A stretch of DNA of 64,000 nucleotides from positions 248,001 through 312,000 of the forward strand of contig NZ_CP017674.1 in assembly GCF_001792815.1 (NCBI RefSeq), given 5' to 3'. Shown piece after piece: positions 18,318-27,809 of this stretch. The notes below the pieces were generated by a model. It was not told where the DNA came from. It did not search any database and was given only the letters and a program-made list of their open reading frames with translations. The position numbers and the translations under genes are program-made. Position 1 is the first letter of the stretch, and the number at the start of each line of letters is the position of its first letter. This DNA is from Microbacterium sp. BH-3-3-3. GTDB taxonomy: Bacteria > Actinomycetota > Actinomycetes > Actinomycetales > Microbacteriaceae.

Positions 18318-18344
18318 GCACGTCCCGGTCGCTCGACGTCGGGA

Positions 18345-18527
18345 TCAGAGCACCCCGATGCTCTCCAGGTACTGCGCGACGCGTTCGTGCGCGACGGTGT
18401 CGACCGATTGGCCGCCGGGGCGCCGCACAGCCGTCAGCAGCGTCACGGAGTCGTTCGACAGCCCGAACTCGTGGGTGTGCAACGACACCACGACAGCCCC
18501 CACGCGCGGCACCACATAGCTCCCCAT
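18345..18527 (-). CDS. Small hypothetical protein
   Basis: 60 residues, unrecognised: MGSYVVPRVGAVVVS, then a mixed polar region ending YLESIGVL. No long hydrophobic segment. It is believed real because third codon positions are strongly G/C as in neighbouring genes, and TACGGT on this strand (18539-18534) ends exactly 6 bases before the ATG; a GAGG also lies just upstream. It is divergent from the PPOX gene at 18678. Confidence 0.5.
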   Translation of the reverse strand: MGSYVVPRVGAVVVSLHTHEFGLSNDSVTLLTAVRRPGGQSVDTVAHERVAQYLESIGVL

Positions 18528-18677
18528 GTCCTCACCGTAGAGTGTTCATCTGTACCATGGAAGCGCTCCCACGACATGTGCGCGAAGTGCACAGGGCGCG
18601 CGCGATCGGTCCGGGAACACTCATCGACGAGCGCAACCCCGGTGAGTGCGCGGGGACCGCGCAGTACCGTGGGCGAC

Positions 18678-19085
18678 ATGACCGTTCCCGACACCCTCTG
18701 GCGCGAGATCGCGGCATCCCCGTTCGTCTCCCTCGGCACCTATCGCAAGAACGGCGCCCTCGTCGCGGTTCCGGTGTGGGTCGCCCGCGACGGCGACGAG
18801 CTCGTCGTGACGAGCGAGCGCAACACGGGCAAGGTGAAGCGCCTGCGCAACGACCAGCGGGTGACCCTGCGCCCCTGCAGTCGGATGGGAGCGGTGGAGC
18901 CGGATGCCATCACGGTCGAGGCGCACGGCCGCATCGCTGCGGCCGCGACCGACGACGCGCACGCCGACGCGGCCCTGCGCCGCAAGTATCGTCTGCAGTA
19001 CCGGCTGATCCTCGGATTCGAAGCCCTCGTGCGCCGGGTCCAGCGCAAGCCCGGCGACCGCGTCATCATCCGCATCTCGCGCTGA
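18678..19085 (+). CDS. PPOX-class flavin/F420-dependent split-barrel protein
   Basis: 135 residues of the pyridoxamine-phosphate-oxidase-like split beta-barrel fold; actinobacterial members mostly bind F420 or flavin and reduce unknown substrates. Visible family features are SPFVSLGTYRKNGALVAVPVW and ELVVTSERNTGKVKRLRND, where the T-x-x-x-x-K-V-K-R stretch lines the cofactor site. Start ATG has TACCGT (18665-18670) ending 7 bases upstream and no ribosome-binding site. A second protein of the same fold is encoded at 19707, with little sequence similarity between the two. Confidence 0.83.
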   Translation: MTVPDTLWREIAASPFVSLGTYRKNGALVAVPVWVARDGDELVVTSERNTGKVKRLRNDQRVTLRPCSRMGAVEPDAITVEAHGRIAAAATDDAHADAALRRKYRLQYRLILGFEALVRRVQRKPGDRVIIRISR

Positions 19086-19283
19086 GCACGGAGCGCGGAT
19101 CGGCGAGAAGGCCGCGCAACGTCACGGCCTAGCCGGAAACCGCACGACGACGCAAGGGGGTTTTCGGCTCCCGGGCATTCGCGAGACGTTAGTGGTGAAG
19201 AACCGGTCGACACCCCCCGGCCACCGCGTTCGACATTCTCGCCGAGGAATGCGCGGCCCCGGGCTTCGATCCTCGAGGGCATC

Positions 19284-19667
19284 ATGGGCAAGTTCATTTA
19301 CGACAGCAACATCAAGGTCGATTTCGAGGACCGCCTCCTCGCCCACTTGCAGGCCGTGATCATGGCCAAAGTACGTCGCGGGGAGAGCTTTCCGTTCACC
19401 TGGAAGGACGACATCAGCACCGGGGGCGGGCGGACGACGGTCTACATCCACCCGAATGTCTCGCTGGTGTTCAAGTATCACGGCAGCCGCACTCCGCAGC
19501 TGAGCTCGGCCTGGCTGCACGCGCTGACCCACAACGCCAACTCCGGCCGCGGCCTCTACGTCATCCCCGAACCCGACGAGTTCACGCCGCGCGACAGCGC
19601 TCCGCGCGATGAGATGGTCTTCCGCGAGGTGCCGAACGACCAGCATCCCGCGTTCACGAAACCTTGA
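19284..19667 (+). CDS. Small conserved protein of a type common in Microbacteriaceae (DUF7882-like)
   Basis: 127 residues, beginning MGKFIYDSNIKVDFEDRLLAHL and containing RRGESFPFTWKDD, the pattern I recall from short Microbacteriaceae proteins sometimes mislabelled as ATP-dependent DNA ligase. It has none of the ligase catalytic motifs (no KxDG) and is far too short to be one. Function unknown; no membrane segment. GAGGG 4 bases before the ATG is the likely ribosome-binding site. It lies between the two PPOX genes. The 198 bases before it hold no gene. Confidence 0.75.
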   Translation: MGKFIYDSNIKVDFEDRLLAHLQAVIMAKVRRGESFPFTWKDDISTGGGRTTVYIHPNVSLVFKYHGSRTPQLSSAWLHALTHNANSGRGLYVIPEPDEFTPRDSAPRDEMVFREVPNDQHPAFTKP

Positions 19668-19706
19668 ACGGGAATAGCCCACCCGACGGCGACGGTTGAG
19701 ACGGGC

Positions 19707-20099
19707 ATGAGCGACTGGACCGAAGCCAAGCCCTACTTCGAAACCGACGCGATCGCACACCTCGCAACCCTCATGCGCGACGGGTCCCCGCACTCCGTCC
19801 CGCTGTGGGTGGGCGTCGACGGCGATCGCCTCATGATCTTCACCGAGGTGGACACGCTGAAGGACCGCAACCTGCTCCGCGACCCCCGCGTGGCGATCTC
19901 GGTCACGGGCGCCGACAACGCCTACGCGATGGCGTTCGTGCGCGGCGAAGCGGGGGGACGCATCGACGGCGACGCAGCCCTGCCGTACGTCGACCGCATC
20001 TCCACCCTGTACACGGGCGCACCGTATGAGATGCGCGAGGGACTCGCGGTGTGGTTCATCGAGCCCCGCAAGTCGTGGGCGCGCGCGTACGAGAGCTGA
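19707..20099 (+). CDS. PPOX-class F420/flavin-dependent protein
   Basis: 130 residues with the split-barrel start AHLATLMRDGSPHSVPLWVGVDGDRL and TEVDTLKDRNLLRDPRVAISV, a closer match to the F420-dependent TIGR03618-like group than the gene at 18678. The partner substrate is unknown. No clear ribosome-binding site precedes the ATG. It converges with the ion transporter, with 3 bases between stops. Confidence 0.83.
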   Translation: MSDWTEAKPYFETDAIAHLATLMRDGSPHSVPLWVGVDGDRLMIFTEVDTLKDRNLLRDPRVAISVTGADNAYAMAFVRGEAGGRIDGDAALPYVDRISTLYTGAPYEMREGLAVWFIEPRKSWARAYES

Positions 20100-20102
20100 C
20101 GT

Positions 20103-21254
20103 TCAGAACGCCAGCGGCAGCACGCCGAGGACGAGGATGATCGGCGCGATCACCGCGCCGAGGAGCACGAAGCGACTCCAGCGCACCTCGACGCCCGCCG
20201 CGACCAACCGGTCGTGCCAGAGAAGGGTCGCCAGCGACGCCCACGGCGTGACGATCGGTCCCGCGTTGACACCCACGAGCAGGGCCGCCAACCGCACGGG
20301 AGACCCGGCGACCGACTCGAGCGCCAAGTAGCCCGGCAGGTTGTTGATGCCGTTCGCCGCCAGCGCCCCCACCCCGGCGAGCTGCCAGAGCGAGACGAGG
20401 TCGTCGCCCGTTCCGGCGAGCACCGAGGTGATCCGCCCGATCCCCAGGGCTTCCAGCGCGCCCACCGCCAGGAACAGACCGCCCGCGAACACGAGCAGCG
20501 ACCACGGCACCAGCCGGATGCCGAGAGTCCGGGGCGCCCGCCACGCGAACACCGCGATGAGCACGACGGCAGCGCCGACGGCCGGCATCCACGGCTCGAG
20601 ACCGATCACGAGCAGCGGCAGCAGGGCGAGGGTCACCACCCCCGACACGCGCAGCAGCACGGGCTCCGAGACGGTGGGGGAGGCGGCATCCGGGTAGGTC
20701 TTGGGCAGGCGACGCAGGAACACCAGCGTCAGCACCACGACCGACACCGCGATCGCGATGAATGCCGAGGGTCCGAGCAGAGCGAGGAACGCGACCGGGT
20801 CGTGCCCGCCGCCGAGAGCTTCGGATGCCAGCAGGTTGGTGAGGTTCGACACCGGCAGCACCAGCGAGGCGGTGTTGGCCAGCACCACGGTCACGAACGC
20901 GAACGGCAGCGGATCGAGCTTGCGCGCGACCGCCATCGACACCACGACCGGCGTCAACAGCACCGCGGTGGTGTCCAGCGACAGGAAGGCCGTCGCCACC
21001 GTCGCGAGGGCCACGACCAGCACCCACAGCAGCGCCGTCCGTCCCCGGGCGATCCGGGCCAGGCGCGCGGCGACGACGTCGAACAGGCCGGCCTTCGACG
21101 CCAGTTCGGCGACGACGGTGACCGCGACGACGAACAGCAGGATCGGCCACACGCGATCGGCGACGGCGAGGGCGTCGTCAGCAGGGAAGATGCCGGTGAG
21201 CAGCGCGATGATCCCGAGGATCCACAGCACGCCGCCGATGATGGCCAGAGTCAC
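20103..21254 (-). CDS. ArsB/NhaD/CitM-superfamily ion transporter
   Basis: 383 residues with about 11 hydrophobic segments and two re-entrant-like repeats: LSLDTTAVLLTPVVV with VLPVSNLTNLLAS in the first half and GINNLPGYLALES with VGVNAGPIVTPWAS in the second. This is the ion-transporter superfamily pattern covering arsenite, Na+/H+ and dicarboxylate transporters. The ion is not determinable, and there are no ars genes nearby. GTG 21254 is chosen: CATAGT on this strand (21266-21261) ends 6 bases upstream and GGAG lies closer; GTG 21272 is the alternative. Confidence 0.85.
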   Translation of the reverse strand: MTLAIIGGVLWILGIIALLTGIFPADDALAVADRVWPILLFVVAVTVVAELASKAGLFDVVAARLARIARGRTALLWVLVVALATVATAFLSLDTTAVLLTPVVVSMAVARKLDPLPFAFVTVVLANTASLVLPVSNLTNLLASEALGGGHDPVAFLALLGPSAFIAIAVSVVVLTLVFLRRLPKTYPDAASPTVSEPVLLRVSGVVTLALLPLLVIGLEPWMPAVGAAVVLIAVFAWRAPRTLGIRLVPWSLLVFAGGLFLAVGALEALGIGRITSVLAGTGDDLVSLWQLAGVGALAANGINNLPGYLALESVAGSPVRLAALLVGVNAGPIVTPWASLATLLWHDRLVAAGVEVRWSRFVLLGAVIAPIILVLGVLPLAF

Positions 21255-21336
21255 CGCTCCACTATGGGGCACGTCGGGTGCGGTCGAGACCACGCCCGCC
21301 GGGTAGCCTGGAAACGACCCCTTCAGGAGATGTTCT

Positions 21337-23322
21337 GTGACTGATTTCCCCGCCGATGGCTTCGCCCTCTTCCCCGACCGTTCGGTCGTCGCTCTGCGCG
21401 TCAACGGGGAACTGAAAGACCTGGCCACGACCGTGACGGCCGACGACCAGGTGGAGCCTGTCACGATCGACAGCCCCGACGGACTCTCGATCCTGCGCCA
21501 CTCCACCGCGCATGTGCTCGCGCAGGCGGTCCAGCGCGTCAAGCCCCAGGCCAACCTCGGTATCGGCCCCCCGGTCACCGACGGCTTCTATTACGACTTC
21601 CAGGTCGACGAGCCCTTCACTCCCGAGGACCTCAAGGTCGTCAAGAAAGAGATGGAGCGCATCGTCCGCGAGAACCAGCGGTTCGTGCGCCGCGTCGTCA
21701 CCGACGACGAGGCGCGGGCCGAACTCGCTGACGAGCCGTTCAAGCTCGAGCTCATCGGGCTCAAGGGCGGTTCCGCCGAAGCCGCAGAAGGAGCCTCGGT
21801 CGAGGTCGGCGCGGGCGAGCTGACGATCTACGACAACGTCACCCGCGACGGCGAGACCGCGTGGAAAGACCTGTGCCGCGGACCCCACGTTCCCGGTACC
21901 CGCCTGATCGGCAACGGCTGGGACCTCACCCGCATCGCCGGCGCGTACTGGCGCGGCAGCGAGAAGAACCCGCAGCTGCAGCGCATCTACGGCACCGCGT
22001 GGCCCACGAAAGACGAGCTGCGCGCGTACCAGCACCGCCTCGAAGAGGCCGCCAAGCGCGACCACCGCAAGCTCGGCAAGGAGCTCGACCTGTTCTCGTT
22101 CCCCGACGAGATCGGCCCGGGGCTGGCGGTGTTCCACCCCAAGGGCGGCATCATCCGCTACGAGATCGAGCGCTACATGCGCGAGCGCCTGCTCGCCAAC
22201 GGCTACGACGTCGTGAACACCCCGCACATCACCAAGGGCGACCTGTTCATGACGAGCGGTCACCTGCAGTGGTACGCCGACGGCATGTACCCCCCGATGG
22301 TGCTCGACGAGGTGGTGGATGCCGACGGTCACGTCTCGCGCGAGGGTCAGGCGTACTACCTCAAGCCCATGAACTGCCCGTTCCACAACCTCATCTTCCG
22401 CTCGCGCGGCCGCAGCTACCGCGAGCTGCCGCTGCGCCTGAGCGAGTTCGGATCGGTCTACCGCTACGAGAAGAGCGGCACCCTCGCGGGCCTCACGCGC
22501 GTGCGCGGCATGACCCAGGACGACACGCACATCTACGTCACCGCCGACCAGGTGAAGGGCGAGCTGACCCACAGCCTCGACTTCGTGCTGCAGACCCTGC
22601 GCGACTACGGCCTCAACGACTTCTACCTCGAGCTCTCGACGAAAGAAGACGGCAACCCGAAGTTCATCGGTGACGACGCGCTCTGGGTCGAGGCGACCGA
22701 GACGCTGCGCGAGGTCGCCGAGGCCTCGGGACTCGAGCTCATGCCCGACCCGGGCGGGGCGGCGTTCTACGGGCCCAAGATCTCGGTGCAGGCGCGCGAT
22801 GCCATCGGTCGCACCTGGCAGATGTCGACGATCCAGCTCGACTTCAACCAGCCCGAGCGCTTCGAGCTCGAGTACACCGGTCCCGACGGCGAGAAGCACC
22901 GCCCCGTGATGATCCACCGCGCCCTCTTCGGCTCGGTCGAGCGCTTCTTCGCGATCCTGCTCGAGCACTACGCGGGCGCGTTCCCGGTGTGGCTCGCACC
23001 GGTGCAGGTCGTGGCGGTTCCCGTCGCGGCCGAGTACGGCGACTACCTGGCCGAGATCGTCGCCGATCTGAAGTCGAAGGGCGTTCGCGCCGAGGCCGAC
23101 CACAGCGACGACCGCATGCAGAAGAAGATCCGCACGCACACCACCCACAAGGTGCCGCTCATGCTGATCGCCGGCGAGCAGGACCGCGCCGCCGGCACCG
23201 TCTCGTTCCGCTTCCGTGACGGCACCCAGCTCAACGGTGTTCCCGTCGCCGAGGCCGTCGCCCGCATCACCGGCGCGATCGCGGGCCGCACGCTCGTGAA
23301 CACCGCCGAGGATCTGGCGTGA
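21337..23322 (+). CDS. thrS: Threonyl-tRNA synthetase
   Basis: Charges tRNA-Thr and edits mischarged Ser-tRNA. 661 residues: shortened TGS-like N-terminus (1-50), editing domain with HSTAH (His55, His59), class II catalytic core with MNCPFH (Cys347, zinc ligand), [13 protein letters not shown] and the [12 protein letters not shown] end of motif 3, then the anticodon-binding domain. GTG start with AGGAG 7 bases upstream. Its stop overlaps the HIT gene start (GTGA), so the pair is coupled. No T-box leader is apparent in the 80-base gap upstream. Confidence 0.98.
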   Translation: MTDFPADGFALFPDRSVVALRVNGELKDLATTVTADDQVEPVTIDSPDGLSILRHSTAHVLAQAVQRVKPQANLGIGPPVTDGFYYDFQVDEPFTPEDLKVVKKEMERIVRENQRFVRRVVTDDEARAELADEPFKLELIGLKGGSAEAAEGASVEVGAGELTIYDNVTRDGETAWKDLCRGPHVPGTRLIGNGWDLTRIAGAYWRGSEKNPQLQRIYGTAWPTKDELRAYQHRLEEAAKRDHRKLGKELDLFSFPDEIGPGLAVFHPKGGIIRYEIERYMRERLLANGYDVVNTPHITKGDLFMTSGHLQWYADGMYPPMVLDEVVDADGHVSREGQAYYLKPMNCPFHNLIFRSRGRSYRELPLRLSEFGSVYRYEKSGTLAGLTRVRGMTQDDTHIYVTADQVKGELTHSLDFVLQTLRDYGLNDFYLELSTKEDGNPKFIGDDALWVEATETLREVAEASGLELMPDPGGAAFYGPKISVQARDAIGRTWQMSTIQLDFNQPERFELEYTGPDGEKHRPVMIHRALFGSVERFFAILLEHYAGAFPVWLAPVQVVAVPVAAEYGDYLAEIVADLKSKGVRAEADHSDDRMQKKIRTHTTHKVPLMLIAGEQDRAAGTVSFRFRDGTQLNGVPVAEAVARITGAIAGRTLVNTAEDLA

Positions 23323-23885
23323 CGCACGATCCGGATGCCGGGGCGGCGGCCGAGCCGTCGATCGTCGACGCCGCCGATCTCGCGGGCGTGCCCGACGAGT
23401 TCCAGCGACTGTGGACGCCGCACCGCATGGCGTACATCTCGGCGGGCCGCGAGCCCATGGAGAAGAACTGCCCGTTCTGCGCGGCGCCCGAGAAGTCCGA
23501 CGAGGACGGGCTGATCGTCGCGCGCGGCACGACCGCGTACGTGCTGCTCAACCTCTTCCCGTACAACTCGGGCCACCTGCTGGTGTGCCCGTACCGTCAC
23601 ATCGCCACGTACGACCAGGCGACCGACGAAGAGGTCGCCGAGATCGGCGCGCTCACCCAGCGGGGCATGCGCGTGCTGCGCGCGGTGTCGAACTGCGACG
23701 GCTTCAACCTGGGCATGAATCAGGGCGCGATCGCCGGCGCCGGAGTCGACGGGCACCTGCACCAGCACATCGTTCCGCGCTGGGCATCCGACGCGAACTT
23801 CTTCCCGATCATCGCCAAGACGAAGGCGCTCCCGCAGCTTCTGGGAGACGTGCGCCGCACGGTGGCCGAGGCCTGGAACAGCTGA
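23319..23885 (+). CDS. HIT-family nucleotide hydrolase or phosphorylase
   Basis: 188 residues. The histidine-triad motif [10 protein letters not shown] is near residue 149, and an N-terminal ENCPFCA-like pair of cysteines ([11 protein letters not shown]) may bind zinc. In mycobacteria the homologue beside thrS is an AP4A phosphorylase-like protein, so turnover of diadenosine polyphosphates made by synthetases is plausible, though inferred. The GTG start overlaps the thrS stop by 4 bases. Confidence 0.92.
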   Translation: MTHDPDAGAAAEPSIVDAADLAGVPDEFQRLWTPHRMAYISAGREPMEKNCPFCAAPEKSDEDGLIVARGTTAYVLLNLFPYNSGHLLVCPYRHIATYDQATDEEVAEIGALTQRGMRVLRAVSNCDGFNLGMNQGAIAGAGVDGHLHQHIVPRWASDANFFPIIAKTKALPQLLGDVRRTVAEAWNS

Positions 23886-23941
23886 GCGGGTTCATCCACA
23901 CCCCCTCCGCGCACACGTCGCGCAGTGACTAGCGTGAGCGG

Positions 23942-24553
23942 ATGGACCTTCGCCTCCGCCCTCTCGTTCTCTCGTTGACGCTCGTCGGAGTGCTGCTGGG
24001 CGCGACCGCCTGCATCCCGCTCCCGAGCCCGCGAGATGCCGAGAGCGTCGCCACTCCCGGGCCGACCACCGAGGAGTCGCCGACCGATGGGTCGTCGTCC
24101 GCGGCACCCGACGACGACACCGACGCCGACGAGCTGGGCGACGCGTTCGCCGAACGCGAGGAGTTCTTCCGCGCCCAGCAACTGCCGATGGACGGTACGC
24201 CCCTGGTCGCGGTGACGCCCGCACAGAAGCAGTTCATCGCCGAGCAGCGCGCGTACGTCGAGGGGCAGGGGGCGTCCTGGTCGGCGCAAGACGAGAGCAT
24301 CACGCTCGCCCTGGCGGCCGACGCGTGCGAGACCGCCATCCTCAGCGCGCACGAGGTCGATGCGACCACGCTGCAGACCCACGTCGACACGTCTCCGCTG
24401 TTCGCCGCGATCCTGCCGAAAGACACGGACGCCGCGACGCGGGCCGCGGGCGAGCGCAACGTCGCCAGCGTGATGATCTTCGGAACGTCGTTCCTCTGCC
24501 CCGACGACGCCCCCGCGTGGCAGGCGGCGTACCTCGAGGTCTACGGAGGCTGA
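23942..24553 (+). CDS. Predicted lipoprotein
   Basis: 203 residues. Signal peptide with hydrophobic core residues 8-22 and a lipobox ending at Cys24 (LLGATAC). A Ser/Thr/Asp-rich linker (about 35-65) is followed by a globular domain with two cysteines (DACET, FLCPDD) that could form a disulfide. Function unknown; DUF732-like proteins have a similar layout. The ATG has TAGCGT (23930-23935) ending 6 bases upstream. It converges with pdxY. Confidence 0.75.
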   Translation: MDLRLRPLVLSLTLVGVLLGATACIPLPSPRDAESVATPGPTTEESPTDGSSSAAPDDDTDADELGDAFAEREEFFRAQQLPMDGTPLVAVTPAQKQFIAEQRAYVEGQGASWSAQDESITLALAADACETAILSAHEVDATTLQTHVDTSPLFAAILPKDTDAATRAAGERNVASVMIFGTSFLCPDDAPAWQAAYLEVYGG

Positions 24554-24560
24554 CGCCTCC
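24545..24560 (+). terminator. Weak hairpin at the lipoprotein stop
   Basis: GGAGGC / GCCTCC stem with the TGA stop in its loop. Short and without a T run. Confidence 0.3.
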
Positions 24561-24621
24561 CGCCGACGCCGAAGCGACCGATCGGACCGCGCCGCGCGGG
24601 CGATCGCGGTGCGACGGCCGC

Positions 24622-25476
24622 TCAGCGCACCTGGCGCACCGAGAACTGCAGGCGCGGGTGCGCGTACGCCTCCTGCGACTCGATGAGACGCAGCTCGCGC
24701 GAGCCCGACTCGTAGGTGTTGGTGAGCAGGTCGAAGACGCTCGACGCCGTGCGCGCGAGCGCGTCGGCCGCGTCGCCGCCGCTGCGGCGGTAATGCGCGG
24801 TGAAGAGGGCGGCCGTGACGTCGCCCGAGCCGTTGGCCTTCATCGGGATGAGCGGGGTCTGCACGATCCACGCGCCGTTGTCGTCGACGACCATCATCTC
24901 GATCGTGTCGGCTTCGCGGTCGGGGCGCTCGACGCTGGTGACGAGGATCGTGCGCGGACCGCGGTCGCGCAGTGCGTCGGCCGAGTCCAGCGTCGAGTCG
25001 ATGCTGCCGGGCTCGGTGCCGGTGAGGAAACCGAGCTCGAACTGATTGGGGGTGAGGATGTCGGCGACGGGCACCACGCGCTCGCGCAGCAGCTCGGGGA
25101 TGGCCGGTGCCACGAAGCAGCCCGACTTGGCGTTGCCCATGACGGGGTCGCAGGCGTACACGGCATCCGGATTCGCCCGCTTGACCCGCGCGACGGTGTC
25201 GATGATGACGTCGGCGATGCCCTCGCCGCCCTGGTAACCCGAGAGCACCACGTCGATCTCGGGGAACACCCCGCGGTCCTCGATGCCGGCGATCACCGCG
25301 GCTACGTCGTCGGGCGCGATGAGGGGTCCGCGCCACGCGCCGTATCCGGTGTGGTTCGAGAAGTTGACCGTGTAGACCGGCAGGACCTCGACGCCGATGC
25401 GCTGCAGCGGGAAGACGGCTGCGGAGTTGCCGACGTGCCCGTACGCGACGGCCGACTGGATCGAAAGCACCTTCAT
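24622..25476 (-). CDS. pdxY: Pyridoxal kinase
   Basis: Phosphorylates pyridoxal to PLP in the B6 salvage route; PfkB/ribokinase fold, 284 residues. Typical segments: N-terminal SIQSAVAYGHVGNSAAVFPLQ, YACDPVMGN, TPNQFELGFLTG and the catalytic/anion-hole MKANGSGDVTAA with the conserved Asp. The ATG has GGGAGG 8 bases upstream and overlaps the end of pdxR in ATGA. It shares the locus with the de novo genes pdxS-pdxT on the other strand, so both B6 routes are kept together under pdxR. Confidence 0.95.
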   Translation of the reverse strand: MKVLSIQSAVAYGHVGNSAAVFPLQRIGVEVLPVYTVNFSNHTGYGAWRGPLIAPDDVAAVIAGIEDRGVFPEIDVVLSGYQGGEGIADVIIDTVARVKRANPDAVYACDPVMGNAKSGCFVAPAIPELLRERVVPVADILTPNQFELGFLTGTEPGSIDSTLDSADALRDRGPRTILVTSVERPDREADTIEMMVVDDNGAWIVQTPLIPMKANGSGDVTAALFTAHYRRSGGDAADALARTASSVFDLLTNTYESGSRELRLIESQEAYAHPRLQFSVRQVR

Positions 25477-26828
25477 GCCTCGATCCTCCCACTTCGCGCC
25501 CGCGCGGGGAGCACGCCCGCCGACAGTGTGCCCGCGGCGATCGCGATGTCGTCGGCGAGGGAGTCGGCCGAGTCCGCGTCGAGGTCGTGCACGGTCAGAC
25601 GCAGGAACGATCCCGCGTGCTCGGGCGCGAGGAAGAACGGATCGCCCTCGCGCACGAGCCAGCCGCGCCGCATGAGCTCCTCGCGCACGGCGGCTGCGGG
25701 AACGGGGAGCGGAACCCAGAGGTTCAGGCCGTCGCCCGGGGTCACCGGCAGCCCGCGCGCACTCAGCGCCTCGGCGAAGGCCGCGTTGCGGTGCGCATAG
25801 TGCGCCGCCGCCCGTTCGATGCCGGCGCGCACCGCGTCGTCGGTGACGAGCGCGAGGGTCATGCGCTGCAGCAGGTGGCTGACCCAGGTGGTGCCGGGGG
25901 TCAGGCGCACGGCGAGGCCGTCGGCGGTGTCGACGTCGGATGCCGTGACCGCCAGGCACGTGTCGGGTCCGAGGAACTTCGACATCGACCGGATACGCGC
26001 CCACCGGCGCTGACCCGGGCCGATCACCGAATGCAGTGCCGCCCGCGACAGCAGCGAGAAGTGGTCGTCCTCGATGACGAGCACGTACGGATGCTCGGCG
26101 AGCACCGCGCGGAGCGCCGCCGCGCGCTCCGCGGTGAGGCTGGCCCCCGTGGGGTTGTGCGCGCGGGGCGTGCAGATGACCGCGCGCACCCCCGCCTGGA
26201 GTGCGACGCGGAGCCCCTCCACGGTCATGCCCTCGGCATCCACCGCCACGGGAACCGCGCGATACCCGCCGGTGCGCACGGTGTGCAACGCCGACAGGAA
26301 ACAGGGGTCTTCGAGGGCGACGGCGTCGTCGCGCTGCAGGGACTGGGCCAGCAGGCGTTCGATCGCGTCGCTCGCACCGCTGGTGACGGTGATGCGCAGT
26401 TCGTCGTGGGGGAGCTGATCGGCCATCCACTCTCGCGCCCAGGCCTCGAGGCCCGGGTCGATGACCGGTTCGCCGTACAGCACGGGTCGGGTCGAGCGCG
26501 CGAGGGCCGCGGTGGGGTCGGGGATGCGCCCGGGGTCGGGGTTCCCCGTGCCGACGTCGCGCAGCACGGTGTCGGGCGCGTACCCCTCTTGAGCGACGGC
26601 GGCGCGGTCGGCGACACGCGTGCCGCCGCGGCCACGCGCCTCGACGAGGCCGGCTTGCGCGAGCTGACGGTAGGCGGCGACGACGGTGTTGCGGTTGACC
26701 CCGAGGTCGGCGGCCACGGCCCGCACCGATGGCAGCAGGGTGCCGGGGGCGAGCTCCCCGCGCTCGATGCGCGTGCGCAGGTCCGCGGCGATTCCGGATG
26801 CCGACCGGCCGGTCATGTCGATGGTCAT
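25473..26828 (-). CDS. pdxR: PdxR, MocR-type regulator of vitamin B6 genes
   Basis: GntR/MocR regulator: N-terminal winged helix (about 5-75, with PSVRAVAADLGVNRNTV) fused to an aminotransferase-like effector domain. 451 residues. The PLP-binding lysine is Lys284 in SMSKFLGP; CTPRAHNPTGASL and the Asp in VIEDDHFS complete the cofactor pocket. Position supports the PdxR call: it is co-transcribed with pdxY and divergent from pdxST, as in Corynebacterium. PdxR activates pdxST when PLP is low. A candidate binding site is in the 96-base intergenic gap. Confidence 0.93.
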   Translation of the reverse strand: MTIDMTGRSASGIAADLRTRIERGELAPGTLLPSVRAVAADLGVNRNTVVAAYRQLAQAGLVEARGRGGTRVADRAAVAQEGYAPDTVLRDVGTGNPDPGRIPDPTAALARSTRPVLYGEPVIDPGLEAWAREWMADQLPHDELRITVTSGASDAIERLLAQSLQRDDAVALEDPCFLSALHTVRTGGYRAVPVAVDAEGMTVEGLRVALQAGVRAVICTPRAHNPTGASLTAERAAALRAVLAEHPYVLVIEDDHFSLLSRAALHSVIGPGQRRWARIRSMSKFLGPDTCLAVTASDVDTADGLAVRLTPGTTWVSHLLQRMTLALVTDDAVRAGIERAAAHYAHRNAAFAEALSARGLPVTPGDGLNLWVPLPVPAAAVREELMRRGWLVREGDPFFLAPEHAGSFLRLTVHDLDADSADSLADDIAIAAGTLSAGVLPARARSGRIEA

Positions 26829-26859
26829 ACGCCCCCCTGGGTCGGCGTCCAGCCTATGT

Positions 26860-26890
26860 CCTGAGCCATGCTACGTTTTGGCCTAAGTCA
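26860..26890. promoter_or_regulatory. Candidate PdxR site in the pdxR-pdxS gap
   Basis: CCTGAGCCA (26860) and CCTAAGTCA (26882) form a direct repeat with a 22-bp period (7/9 identical) flanking a TACGTT (26872-26877) that may be the pdxS -10. Direct repeats about two turns apart are usual for MocR regulators. Confidence 0.45.
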
Positions 26891-26924
26891 ATGAACGCGC
26901 CCCGAAGCGCGGAACGGAGTGGAC

Positions 26925-27809
26925 ATGACCGACACCGGAACCTCCCGCGTCAAGCGCGGTCTCGCCGAGATGCTCAAGGGCGGCGTCATCATGGACGTCG
27001 TCACGGCCGACCAGGCCCGCATCGCCGAAGACGCCGGCGCCGTCGCCGTCATGGCGCTCGAGCGCGTGCCCGCCGACATCCGGGCCCAGGGCGGCGTGGC
27101 GCGCATGAGCGATCCCGACCTGATCGACGACATCATCGCGTCGGTGTCGATCCCCGTCATGGCCAAGGCCCGCATCGGCCACTTCGTCGAGGCGCAGATC
27201 CTGCAGGAGCTCGGGGTCGACTACATCGACGAGTCCGAGGTGCTCTCGCCCGCCGACTACGTGAACCACATCGACAAGTACGACTTCACCGTGCCGTTCG
27301 TCTGCGGCGCCACCAACCTGGGCGAGGCGCTCCGCCGCATCACCGAGGGTGCCGCGATGATCCGCTCGAAGGGCGAGGCCGGCACCGGCGACGTCTCGGA
27401 GGCGACCAAGCACATCCGCACCATCCGCGGCGAGATCAACGCCCTGCGCGCCAAGACCAAGGACGAGCTGTACGTCGCCGCCAAGGAGCTGCAGGCCCCC
27501 TACGACCTCGTCGCCGAGATCGCCGAGACCGGAAAGCTGCCCGTCGTGCTCTTCACCGCCGGGGGAGTGGCCACCCCGGCCGACGCCGCCATGATGATGC
27601 AGCTCGGCGCCGACGGCGTCTTCGTGGGCTCCGGCATCTTCAAGTCGGGCAACCCCGCCCAGCGCGCCGCGGCCATCGTCAAGGCCACCACCTTCCACGA
27701 CGACCCCAAGATCGTCGCCGAGGCGTCGCGCGGGCTCGGCGAGGCGATGGTCGGCATCAACGTGTCGGATCTGGCCGCCCCGCACCGACTCTCCGAGCGT
27801 GGCTGGTAG
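26925..27809 (+). CDS. pdxS: Pyridoxal 5'-phosphate synthase, PdxS subunit
   Basis: TIM-barrel synthase making PLP from ribose 5-phosphate, glyceraldehyde 3-phosphate and ammonia delivered by PdxT. 294 residues. Substrate lysine Lys81 is in MAKARIGHF; family blocks [27 protein letters not shown] and FVGSGIFKS are intact. ATG 26925 has CGGAG 5 bases upstream; the in-frame GTG at 26919 overlaps that site and is rejected. pdxT overlaps its end by 11 bases. Confidence 0.98.
   Translation: MTDTGTSRVKRGLAEMLKGGVIMDVVTADQARIAEDAGAVAVMALERVPADIRAQGGVARMSDPDLIDDIIASVSIPVMAKARIGHFVEAQILQELGVDYIDESEVLSPADYVNHIDKYDFTVPFVCGATNLGEALRRITEGAAMIRSKGEAGTGDVSEATKHIRTIRGEINALRAKTKDELYVAAKELQAPYDLVAEIAETGKLPVVLFTAGGVATPADAAMMMQLGADGVFVGSGIFKSGNPAQRAAAIVKATTFHDDPKIVAEASRGLGEAMVGINVSDLAAPHRLSERGW

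Larger units (their letters stand above)
17897..18344. other. Non-coding stretch dense in palindromes and repeats
   Basis: About 450 bases with no convincing gene. It holds two near-identical 20-bp palindromes (18047, 18243), a tandem pair of 26-bp repeats (18099-18150), an 11-bp inverted repeat (18176-18226) and a direct repeat (18285-18317), listed separately. The 5' part includes the promoter of the small membrane protein. Confidence 0.7.

Noticed and set aside
18288..18677. Upstream extension of the PPOX gene from 18288
   Set aside because: The extra 130 residues have no coding character, overlap the better-supported minus-strand 60-residue gene, and bypass the TACCGT spaced for ATG 18678.
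19284..19667. ATP-dependent DNA ligase
   Set aside because: Only 127 residues and no KxDG nucleotidyltransferase motif; the label sometimes given to such proteins is unsupported.
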